Assembly (NCBI GenBank): GCA_902776665.1
Contig: CACYQZ010000026.1
Span: 1-36,102, forward strand
DNA: 36,102 nucleotides
From: an uncultured Prevotellaceae bacterium
Lineage (GTDB): Bacteria; Bacteroidota; Bacteroidia; Bacteroidales; Bacteroidaceae
Reading direction: 5' to 3'
Each line of letters starts with the position of its first letter. Position 1 is the stretch's first letter. Of this stretch, positions 1 through 6,765 are shown piece by piece. The position numbers and the translations under genes are program-made. The notes below the pieces were generated by a model that worked only from the letters and a program-made list of their open reading frames with translations, ran no database searches and was not told the origin of the DNA.

Positions 1-1319
1 TAGAAGTCGCCTTCGGGAATGTTGTCGATGAGCTGTTCGATGATGTTCAGGCTCTGGTACATCTCGTTGATGTGAACGAGGTAGCGGTCCATGGAGTCGC
101 AGCCCGTCAGCGTGCACTGCTCCCACTCCACTTTGTCGTACATATCGTAGGGATGGTTCTTGCGCACGTCGTTCTTCCATCCGGCAGCACGTCCGGCAGG
201 GCCGGTGACAGCGTAGTTGATGCAATCGTCGATCGCCATCGGACCTACTCCTTCGAAGCGGTTGTGGGTGATGACATTGTCGCCGAAGACATCCATATAT
301 TCCTGTATCATCGGACGCAGATACTTCACCAAATCCTTCACGTTTTTCACGAAGTTCGGGTCGATGTCGGCCTGCAGTCCGCCAATGCGGTAGTAGTTCT
401 GAATGAGGCGGCCACCGGTGGTCTCCTCCATCACGTTGAGCACATGCTCACGATCGCGCATACCATAGAGGAATGCCGTCAGGGCACCGAGGTCCTGGGC
501 GCAGCACGACGTGTAGAGCAGGTGAGAGTCAAGACGCTGCAACTCGTCCATGATGGTACGGATGTACTTGATGCGGTCGGTGAGCTCAATGCCCAAGCCT
601 TCCTCGATGACTCCCACGAGTGCATGACGGTGCTGCATGGCACCGAGATAGTTCAGGCGGTCGGTCAGTGCGAGGGTCTGCGGATAGGTCATCGATTCAC
701 ACATCTTCTCGATACCGCGGTGGATGTAGCCAAGGTGGGGATAGATGCGCTTCACGGTTTCACCGTCGAGCACTGTCTGCAGACGGAGCACGCCGTGGGT
801 TGCAGGGTGCTGCGGACCGATGTTGATGACGTAGGCATCATCGTCGAAAAGCGGATTCTTCTTCGATACGAGGCGTCCGTTCTTGTCAAGCTCGTACTGC
901 AGTCCGTAGTCGGGCTCCACATCTTCCTCAAGCGAATACTTGTCGTCACCTTTCCAGTCCTTGCGGAAAGGATGTCCCTTGAAGTCGTTGCGCAGGAAAA
1001 GGCGTCGCATGTCGGGATGACCCAGGAACAGGATGCCGTAGAAGTCGAACACTTCTCGCTCCAACAGGTCAGCCACACGCCAGATGTTAATCACCGAGGG
1101 GACAACGCTCTGGCCATCGACCACCTTTGCAAGCATCTTCACCGAGCAGCGCTCGTGGGTCTGGGTGTTCTCCAGAATGTAGATACAGCCAAGTCCCTCG
1201 TCGGCACCGAAGTCCTCGCCAACGATCGTGACCAGATAGTCGAAGCCTTTCTTGTCCTTCAGGTTTGCCATCTCAGAGGCAAACTGATTGAAATCGAATG
1301 TCAGAAATTCCAGTTTCAT
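1..1319 (-). CDS. nuoCD: NADH-quinone oxidoreductase subunit C/D fusion (partial, 3' end beyond left edge)
   Basis: Peripheral-arm subunit of respiratory complex I, which passes electrons from the iron-sulfur chain to quinone at the membrane. The reading frame is open from the ATG at 1319 to the window edge, 439 codons visible. Residues 1 to about 165 are the NuoC (30 kDa) part, with the HPDMRRLF and GHPFRKDW segments. The NuoD (49 kDa) part follows, opening with GPQHPATHG at 168-176 and continuing through the quinone-site region (LALTDRLNYLGAMQ, LLYTSCCAQDLGALT). A C-D fusion is common in Bacteroidetes. The ATG overlaps the nuoB stop as ATGA, so the two are translationally coupled. Only the last part of NuoD is missing. 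The identity is secure. Confidence 0.97.
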   Translation of the reverse strand, partial: MKLEFLTFDFNQFASEMANLKDKKGFDYLVTIVGEDFGADEGLGCIYILENTQTHERCSVKMLAKVVDGQSVVPSVINIWRVADLLEREVFDFYGILFLGHPDMRRLFLRNDFKGHPFRKDWKGDDKYSLEEDVEPDYGLQYELDKNGRLVSKKNPLFDDDAYVINIGPQHPATHGVLRLQTVLDGETVKRIYPHLGYIHRGIEKMCESMTYPQTLALTDRLNYLGAMQHRHALVGVIEEGLGIELTDRIKYIRTIMDELQRLDSHLLYTSCCAQDLGALTAFLYGMRDREHVLNVMEETTGGRLIQNYYRIGGLQADIDPNFVKNVKDLVKYLRPMIQEYMDVFGDNVITHNRFEGVGPMAIDDCINYAVTGPAGRAAGWKNDVRKNHPYDMYDKVEWEQCTLTGCDSMDRYLVHINEMYQSLNIIEQLIDNIPEGDF

Positions 1320-2032
1320 GCGTTCTCCTCCTGTTCTTTTTTAATGTTCTCAACAAACTCTTCAGGTACGTTGGTCACGACGATGGTCTCACGTCTGTGG
1401 TCATCAAGCTTCTCGCGGAATGCCAGCTCCTCGTTCGAGACACCAAGCTCGCGCTCGGCTTTCGTCTGCTTGTGGTTGGCACCGCCGAAGAACTTCTCGG
1501 CCTTCACCTTGCGCTGTAGCTGCATCATTCCGTAAAGAATGGCCTCAGGACGCGGGGGACAGCCCGGGATGAACACATCGACAGGAACAATCTCCTCGAT
1601 GCCTTTCACCACGTGGTAACTCGACTTGAACGGACCGCCCGAAATGGCGCATCCACCCACGGCAATCACGTATTTCGGTTCGGCCATCTCGTCGTACAGA
1701 CGCTTCAGCGCAGGCGCCATCTTATGTGTAATCGTACCGGCACACATAATCAAATCGGCCTGACGGGGCGAATTTCGCGTCACCTCGAAACCGAAACGGG
1801 CGAAGTCGTAACGCGCACAGCCCACAGCCATAAACTCGATGCCGCAGCACGACGTGGCGAAAGTCAGCGACCACAGCGAATTCGACCGACCCCAGTTAAT
1901 CACTTGGTCGAGCGAACCCACCACCACGTTCACACCACCCTCGTGAAGCTCATCGACGAGCCTTTCCAACGAGGCATTATCCTTAAACTCGCCATAAGGA
2001 ATGTTCTTGATTTTCGGTTTCCTTACTTCCAT
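1316..2032 (-). CDS. nuoB: NADH-quinone oxidoreductase subunit B
   Basis: Complex I subunit that carries the terminal 4Fe-4S cluster N2 next to the quinone site. The 238-residue protein has the family ligands: the tandem Cys pair at 62-63 (SCCGIEF), Cys128 (VGGCAISGG) and Cys158 (IPGCPPRPEA). The start chosen is ATG 2032, giving MEVRKPKIKN. The frame stays open upstream, but that stretch only reads through nuoA in another phase. The start overlaps the end of nuoA by 10 bases and the stop overlaps nuoCD by 4, a tight operon. The C-terminal 50 residues or so after the conserved core are charged and look like a lineage-specific tail. Confident. Confidence 0.97.
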   Translation of the reverse strand: MEVRKPKIKNIPYGEFKDNASLERLVDELHEGGVNVVVGSLDQVINWGRSNSLWSLTFATSCCGIEFMAVGCARYDFARFGFEVTRNSPRQADLIMCAGTITHKMAPALKRLYDEMAEPKYVIAVGGCAISGGPFKSSYHVVKGIEEIVPVDVFIPGCPPRPEAILYGMMQLQRKVKAEKFFGGANHKQTKAERELGVSNEELAFREKLDDHRRETIVVTNVPEEFVENIKKEQEENA

Positions 2033-2373
2033 TCCAAATCTCCTTTCCTCCAGGCGTAAGCAAGACCCAGAACCAAGACCAGCAGGAAAAAGCCGATGCT
2101 GACGAGTGCCATCGACCCAAACTGCTTCACGACGACTGCCCACGGATAGAGGAACACGGTCTCGATGTCGAACATCAGGAAGAGAATCGCAAACAGGTAG
2201 AATCCCACCGACACGGGCAGCCACGAGCTTCCTCGCGTGGGGATACCACACTCAAACGGTTCACCTTTTACCGGATTGTACGAGCGCGGACCGATGAGCT
2301 TGGCCACGACATAAGCGCCGAGCACCAAGATCACAGCCGTCAGAAAAACGGTAATTAATAAAGTGTAGTTCAT
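2023..2373 (-). CDS. nuoA: NADH-quinone oxidoreductase subunit A
   Basis: Small membrane subunit of complex I at the junction of the peripheral and membrane arms. At 116 residues it has the usual length. Three hydrophobic helices are visible at about 4-26, 55-80 and 87-107. The conserved loop KGEPFECG (37-43) and the motif FDIETVFLYPW (68-78), with its acidic residues in the second helix, are present. It is the first gene of the minus-strand nuo operon. A good Bacteroidetes promoter lies 77 bases upstream, and the leader carries a 14-base palindrome. Confident. Confidence 0.96.
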   Translation of the reverse strand: MNYTLLITVFLTAVILVLGAYVVAKLIGPRSYNPVKGEPFECGIPTRGSSWLPVSVGFYLFAILFLMFDIETVFLYPWAVVVKQFGSMALVSIGFFLLVLVLGLAYAWRKGDLEWK

Positions 2374-2380
2374 AAAAAAT

Positions 2381-2394
2381 TTATAACGTTATAA
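2381..2394. promoter_or_regulatory. 14-base perfect palindrome in the nuoA leader
   Basis: TTATAACGTTATAA is its own reverse complement. It lies between the predicted transcription start and the nuoA start codon, 8 bases from the ATG. It could be an operator or simply an AT-rich chance palindrome. No regulator can be named from the sequence. Confidence 0.35.
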
Positions 2395-2449
2395 CTTGAA
2401 ATCCTGACTTTTCATGTCGCCGGAAAGCGGCCTTTTCAGTTTCAGAGTG

Positions 2450-2484
2450 CAAAGGTAATCATTTTTTCCGTAAAAAATTGACAA
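2450..2484 (-). promoter_or_regulatory. Bacteroidetes-type promoter of the nuo operon
   Basis: On the minus strand TACCTTTG (2457-2450) matches the -7 consensus TAnnTTTG exactly. The nearest TTG (2484-2482) is 24 bases upstream, a little far for the -33 box. The distance to the nuoA ATG is about 77 bases. Confidence 0.7.
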
Positions 2485-2524
2485 TCGGGATATTTTTTTG
2501 TGCAACAAACTATCATTCATCAAA

Positions 2525-2559
2525 AATGGCACGTTTTTCTGTGCCGAAAGCGTGCCATT
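2525..2559 (-). terminator. Inverted repeat, probable terminator of the PepSY-like gene
   Basis: Perfect 9-base arms AATGGCACG / CGTGCCATT with a 17-base loop. On the minus strand the hairpin is followed by a short T run. It lies 22 bases past the stop of the small PepSY-like gene and ahead of the nuo promoter, where a terminator is expected. The long loop makes this only moderately secure. Confidence 0.5.
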
Positions 2560-2580
2560 GGTTACCGTTTTATTGACGTG

Positions 2581-3018
2581 TCAATCGTCGATGTCGATGA
2601 GTCGGAACGATTTGTCGAACTTCAGTTCCAGACGGTTCGAAAGTTCCACTTCGTAGGTTCTTCTGTCGCGCTCGAGTTTCAGAATGGTTGTCTGCGGATA
2701 GTTTTTCTTGACAAAGGCGGCGATGGCTGCCGGAACGAGCGCGGCGGGCACTTGCGACTGCTTGCACTCGATGTCGGTCCATTGTCCTTTGCTGTCGAAC
2801 TCGATTTTCTCGCCATTCGTGAAAATCACGTCGTACTTCTTTCCGAGCAACTCGACTTCCATTTTTGCCAAGGCTATTTGGCGATTCGGGAAGTGTTGTT
2901 TGATGGTTTGCTGCGCAGCAGCGGGCAGTTGCTCTAACGTCACCGGCTTTTCGATGTCGGCGAAGACTGCGGTTTGCACAAACAAAGCGCAGAACAGGAA
3001 TAAAATTTTCGTTTTCAT
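2581..3018 (-). CDS. Secreted PepSY-like (DUF2874) protein
   Basis: 145-residue exported protein of the Bacteroidetes PepSY-like family (PF11396 type). Residues 1-20 form a clear signal peptide (MKTKILFLFCALFVQTAVFA). Two half-repeats follow, each with a helix of the form LP.aaQ.tI...FP (about 28-45 and 90-107) and then strands ending in a K-Y/E-V-x-L/F pattern. ATG 3018 is preferred over the upstream in-frame ATG at 3024 and the longer frame at 3135, because it starts the signal peptide. It follows the histidine kinase gene by 110 bases on the same strand and is probably in the same regulon. No catalytic residues are seen. The family is thought to bind or inhibit partners; the exact role is unknown. 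Confidence 0.85.
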   Translation of the reverse strand: MKTKILFLFCALFVQTAVFADIEKPVTLEQLPAAAQQTIKQHFPNRQIALAKMEVELLGKKYDVIFTNGEKIEFDSKGQWTDIECKQSQVPAALVPAAIAAFVKKNYPQTTILKLERDRRTYEVELSNRLELKFDKSFRLIDIDD

Positions 3019-3128
3019 TGTCATTTTCTTGTTTTTTAGGGTGAAACATTTGTTATCGAGGGCAAATGTCGGGAAAAATTCTGAAAAAAATCTGTAGTAT
3101 TCGTGGAAATGCTGATTTTTAGGTTTTA

Positions 3129-4415
3129 TTAACAAATTTGGAACCTGTGGCGGCTTTCTTCGAAGCTGTAGTTGATTTGCAGATTACATTGTTTGCAAAT
3201 AGTGTGCACGAGTGCCAGCCCGATTCCCGTCGATGTCCATTCTTGGTTGTCATGATTTTTGTCGCTTTGCTCGCGATAGAAAGGCTCGAAAATTCGGTTG
3301 GCATCAAGTGGCTGCTGTCCGTCGTTGCTGATGGTGAAATCGTTGGAACGACTCGTGACGACGAGGTTTCCACCGATTTTGTTGTGAAGAAATGCGTTTT
3401 TCAGCAAATTGGTGAGCATCATTCGCGCCAGAGTCGGGTCGATGAGGCGCACAAAAGGCGCTTCGGAGTGAATTTCGACCTTGATTTTTCGACTGCGATA
3501 GACGATTTGCAATTCGGGCAGGATTTCTTCGGTCAGTTTCATGAAGTCAATGCCTTGCGTGTCATTGAACTGGCCGTTTTCAATCTTGCTGAACATCAGC
3601 AGCGAACGGTTTAGTTGCGACATATTTTCGAGCGAATGAATGGCTTTGAGCAGGTCGCCCGTCTGTTTTTCGCTGAGGGATTCCTCGTCGAGAATGCTTT
3701 CCAGCCGGTTCATCGTGGCGGCGATGGGCGTTTGAAGTTCGTGCGAGGCCATTCCGAGGAAATTTTTCTGCCTTTCAAACAGTTTTTGGCTGCGCATCAT
3801 GCTCTCCTCGACGGTTTTGTTCAACTGCGCAAATTCCTGGATGCGCGTCGGGTTGTCGAGGGCTTGGTTTTTCTTTCCTATCTGGAAATTTTCCACCCAT
3901 TTCAGCAATCGTCGCAAAGGGCGCATGGTGCGATGGATGGAGAAAACATTGATGGCAAGAATGCTCAACAACAGCGCGACGAAAAGCGAGAGAATCGAAT
4001 AGAAAATGGTGCCTCGCAGGTCGTCTTTCTCGATGTGAGGCGTGGAAACTTCCAGTTCATAATATTGTCCGGCATCGTTTTGATAAATGTACGTGAGCAC
4101 GCGAGCAGGTTCAAATTCCTGTTTTTCGTGGATGAAAACGTCGCGGTCGGCGTATCGGATATGCTCGGTTTGGAGGGCGTAGTCGGTGCTCACAGGTCGC
4201 TGGAAAAACTGGTTGTTCGAGCCGATGGAGGTCGTCGGAATCTCCTCGCCAGCCAACGACCGAATGATGATGGCTTCGGCGTAGTCTTCGAGCGTGTCAT
4301 CAACTTCGTCGTTGATTTCGTTCATCATCTCGAAGTAGAAAAACAGCGACCAAAAGGCCAAAACGACGGTCGTAAGGGCCAGCAGTCGGAGCGATATGGT
4401 GTGGAGCAGTTTCAT
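3129..4415 (-). CDS. Sensor histidine kinase
   Basis: Inner-membrane sensor kinase of a two-component system, 428 residues. It has a first membrane helix at about 8-28, a periplasmic sensor of about 105 residues without a recognisable domain, and a second helix at about 137-159 leading into a HAMP-like linker (RTMRPLRRLLKWV). The H box is SHELQTPIA with His225 as phosphoacceptor, the N box LLKNAFLHN (Asn340), then FEPFYR and the G box STGIGLALVH (395-404). The G1 region reads ISNDGQQ, a weaker form of the usual DNGxG. The ATG overlaps the response regulator stop by 4 bases. The neighbouring PepSY-like proteins suggest it senses an envelope condition; the signal cannot be read from the sequence. 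Confidence 0.94.
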   Translation of the reverse strand: MKLLHTISLRLLALTTVVLAFWSLFFYFEMMNEINDEVDDTLEDYAEAIIIRSLAGEEIPTTSIGSNNQFFQRPVSTDYALQTEHIRYADRDVFIHEKQEFEPARVLTYIYQNDAGQYYELEVSTPHIEKDDLRGTIFYSILSLFVALLLSILAINVFSIHRTMRPLRRLLKWVENFQIGKKNQALDNPTRIQEFAQLNKTVEESMMRSQKLFERQKNFLGMASHELQTPIAATMNRLESILDEESLSEKQTGDLLKAIHSLENMSQLNRSLLMFSKIENGQFNDTQGIDFMKLTEEILPELQIVYRSRKIKVEIHSEAPFVRLIDPTLARMMLTNLLKNAFLHNKIGGNLVVTSRSNDFTISNDGQQPLDANRIFEPFYREQSDKNHDNQEWTSTGIGLALVHTICKQCNLQINYSFEESRHRFQIC

Positions 4416-5077
4416 GTTTCGATGAGTTTGTAGCCAAAACCGTAAACGGTCTTGATTTCGATGGTTGCACCGGCGTCTTTCAGGCGATGTCGTAGGTTTT
4501 TGATGTGGGCGTAGATGAAATCGTAATTATCGACAATGTCGATGTCGTCGCCCCAAACAGCCTCGGCCAGCGCAGGTTTCTCGACAAGCCGACCCACGCG
4601 GTTCAGCAGGTAGAAAAGAATGTCATACTCCTTGCGGCTCAGTTCGATGGGCTGACCGCCGACTTCCACGCTCAGCCGCGACGGAAACAGCACGACATTG
4701 CCTGCGCTCAGGGCTTCCTCGCCATTGTTCCGACGGCGCATCACGCTTCGGATTCGTGCGTGCAATTCGGCTAAATGGAAGGGTTTGGGCAGGTAGTCGT
4801 CGGCTCCGAGGTTCAGCCCCGCCACCTTGTCATCGACCGAGTCTTTCGCCGAAAGAATAATCACGTTGCCGAGTTGTTTTCGTTCGCGAAGCAGGTCGAG
4901 TCCGCTACCGTCGGGCAGCATGATGTCGAGCAGAATGCAGTCGTATTCGTAGGCAGCCACTTTCGTGCGGGCATCGAGCAGCGTCGCCGCCGATTCCACG
5001 ACGAAACGCGCCTGTCGCAGCGATTTCACAATGACTTCGCGCAATTCCTTTTCGTCTTCAACTACCAATATTTTCAT
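4412..5077 (-). CDS. OmpR/PhoB-family response regulator
   Basis: 221-residue DNA-binding regulator, partner of the kinase immediately downstream. The receiver domain spans residues 1-115: acidic pair in VVEDEKE, phosphorylated Asp51 in LLDIMLPDGSG, Ser/Thr site in ILSAKD, and Lys in LPKPF. The winged-helix effector domain is about 125-221, with ELSRKEYDILFYLL and the closing VYGFGYKL. ATG 5077 (MKILVVEDE) is chosen over an upstream ATG at 5095, which would only add a non-conserved MIENCR. It is first in the operon regulator-kinase, with an exact -7 promoter box 34 bases upstream. The 192-base gap to the divergent triple-repeat lipoprotein gene could hold its binding sites. Confidence 0.95.
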   Translation of the reverse strand: MKILVVEDEKELREVIVKSLRQARFVVESAATLLDARTKVAAYEYDCILLDIMLPDGSGLDLLRERKQLGNVIILSAKDSVDDKVAGLNLGADDYLPKPFHLAELHARIRSVMRRRNNGEEALSAGNVVLFPSRLSVEVGGQPIELSRKEYDILFYLLNRVGRLVEKPALAEAVWGDDIDIVDNYDFIYAHIKNLRHRLKDAGATIEIKTVYGFGYKLIET

Positions 5078-5110
5078 GCGACAATTTTCTATCAAAATTT
5101 TTCTCGGCTA

Positions 5111-5118
5111 CAAAGTTA
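5111..5118 (-). promoter_or_regulatory. -7 promoter box of the two-component operon
   Basis: TAACTTTG on the minus strand is an exact match to TAnnTTTG, 34 bases from the regulator ATG. A TTTG lies 23 bases further upstream. Confidence 0.65.
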
Positions 5119-5269
5119 CGGTTTTTCTGAAATTTTGTCCCCAAAATGTTCGTTTTATGTGTTAAAAAACCTGAAACGGGCGTCTTTTTCAGATTTAATT
5201 CAGAATTGGAAGAGAAATTTGCATAAAAATTGAATCAGACAATCAAGTTTCACCTAAAAAAGAAAGATT

Positions 5270-6568
5270 ATGAAAGCGAAAATTTTAACCGCAGCCATGT
5301 TCGTCCTGATGGGATTCGGGCTGCAAAGTTGCACCACTGACGATGGCGACATCGTGGTTCAAGAACAAACGACGGTTGATGTGCCCGAGCCGGTACAGAA
5401 GTTGTTCAAGGAGAACTTCCCGACCGCCCAGAATGCGACTTGGCAACAGAAAAACGATATGTTGCAGGTGGCTTTCTCGGTGGAATCTCAGGCTCACAAC
5501 GCTTGGTTTGAAAACGACGGAACATGGAAAATGACACGCGTCGGAAAGAATCTTGGCCCGAAGACCAACGGACTGTCGCAGGCCATTCTCGACTACATCG
5601 CGGCAAACTATCCGGGCTGGGTCATCGACGACATCGACCTGATTCGCACGCCGACTGACCAGTATTACGAAATCGAACTTGAGAAACGCGGCGAGCCCGA
5701 CGTCACCATCTTCATCCGCGCCGATGGCTCACTCATCAACTCGTTTGTCGAAAACACGGGCAATGGTGGCGAAAACGTGAACGCCGGTTCGATTCCCACT
5801 GCCGTCCAAAATGCTTTCAACACGCGCTATCCAAAGGCTTTGCGCACGAAGTGGGAGCGCGAAGGACAGCTCTACGAGGCAGAATTCATCATGGACAACG
5901 TGAAGTACGAGGCCTATTTCCAAGCCGATGGCACGTGGGTTCGCACCCAAATTGAATACAACGCACGGAAAACGACGCTGCCAGAGGCCGTGCAGCAGTA
6001 TCTCACCACGAACTACGCTGGCTGGACCATCGACGATGCCGACCTGATTCAAACGCCGACCGACGAATATTACAAATTGGAACTGGAAAAGCGCGGACAA
6101 CAAGATGTGACGCTGCTGATTCGTGCCGACGGAACGCTGATTAGCTCCGTGAACAACGGCGGAAATGGCGGAAATCACAGTGGCGACGACGATTTGAACC
6201 CAAATGGCATTCCGAATGTTGTGATGAATGCGTTTAAAACACTCTACCCCACTGCGCAGCGCGTCGAATGGGAGCGCGAAAAGCATTTGTATAAGGCGGA
6301 GTTCGACTTGAACGGCTCTGAATACGAAGTGTTCTTCCAGTCGGATGGCACTTGGGTTCGCACCGAAATCGAACTCAATCTTCGGACTACAAAACTGCCA
6401 CAGGCCGTGCAGCAGTATCTCGCCGCAAACTACGCCGGCTGGACCATCGACGATGCTGACTTGATTCAGACTCCGACCGACGAATATTATGTTCTCGAAC
6501 TCGAGAAACGCGGTCAGAAAGATGTCAAGCTCTACATCCGCTCCGACGGCTCCACGCCTAACTTCTAA
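5270..6568 (+). CDS. Lipoprotein with three tandem PepSY-like (DUF2874) units
   Basis: 432-residue exported lipoprotein. The signal peptide ends in the lipobox LQSC (Cys21), so it should be anchored in a membrane. Three repeats of about 120 residues follow (about 38-160, 173-297, 313-432). Each has a helix of the form P..vqkaF...YP.A...W, a strand pair, a second helix LP.AvqqYl..NYaGW and the signature TIDDADLIQTPTDEYY followed by LELEKRG. Repeats two and three are nearly identical in their second halves, in DNA as well as protein, so the duplication is recent. Gly/Asn linkers join the units. It is divergent from the two-component operon and related to the small PepSY-like protein at that operon's end, so the locus probably works as one envelope-response system. 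A weak promoter-like GAAATTTG lies at 5214-5221. Confidence 0.85.
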   Translation: MKAKILTAAMFVLMGFGLQSCTTDDGDIVVQEQTTVDVPEPVQKLFKENFPTAQNATWQQKNDMLQVAFSVESQAHNAWFENDGTWKMTRVGKNLGPKTNGLSQAILDYIAANYPGWVIDDIDLIRTPTDQYYEIELEKRGEPDVTIFIRADGSLINSFVENTGNGGENVNAGSIPTAVQNAFNTRYPKALRTKWEREGQLYEAEFIMDNVKYEAYFQADGTWVRTQIEYNARKTTLPEAVQQYLTTNYAGWTIDDADLIQTPTDEYYKLELEKRGQQDVTLLIRADGTLISSVNNGGNGGNHSGDDDLNPNGIPNVVMNAFKTLYPTAQRVEWEREKHLYKAEFDLNGSEYEVFFQSDGTWVRTEIELNLRTTKLPQAVQQYLAANYAGWTIDDADLIQTPTDEYYVLELEKRGQKDVKLYIRSDGSTPNF

Positions 6569-6583
6569 AGTTCAAAAAACGCT

Positions 6584-6730
6584 ATGAGAGGAAGATTTTT
6601 TGCCCTGCTCGTCGCCATTTTCCCGATGGCGGCGAGCAGTTGTTACAAAACCATCCTAATGTCGGAAAAAAATAGCCTCGATTTCAGATTTTTATTGCCA
6701 TCAAGCGATTTTTCGGAAAATTTTGCCTAA
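6584..6730 (+). CDS. Small lipoprotein-like reading frame (48 residues)
   Basis: Short frame 15 bases after the triple-repeat lipoprotein gene, same strand. It starts MRGRFFALLVAIFPMAASSC, resembling a lipoprotein signal with a Cys at residue 20, though the lipobox (ASSC) is imperfect. The remaining 28 residues show no known domain. Its stop codon is part of the -7 box of the next gene, so there is no room for more. It may be a tiny lipoprotein, the remnant of a longer one, or a chance frame. Confidence 0.35.
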   Translation: MRGRFFALLVAIFPMAASSCYKTILMSEKNSLDFRFLLPSSDFSENFA

Positions 6731-6735
6731 TTTTG
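6728..6735 (+). promoter_or_regulatory. -7 promoter box of the rRNA methyltransferase gene
   Basis: TAATTTTG matches TAnnTTTG exactly, 30 bases before the ATG at 6766. No clear TTTG is seen at the usual -33 distance. Confidence 0.6.
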
Positions 6736-6765
6736 CAGCGTTTTTTAAGCGCTGAATCAATTTTT

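Noticed and set aside
72-1535. Long plus-strand open frame (487 codons) opposite nuoCD and nuoB
   Set aside because: It is antisense to genes with clear family motifs. Codons such as GAG, CTG, TCG and GGC in the real genes leave few stops on the opposite strand, which creates long false frames. No domain is visible in it.
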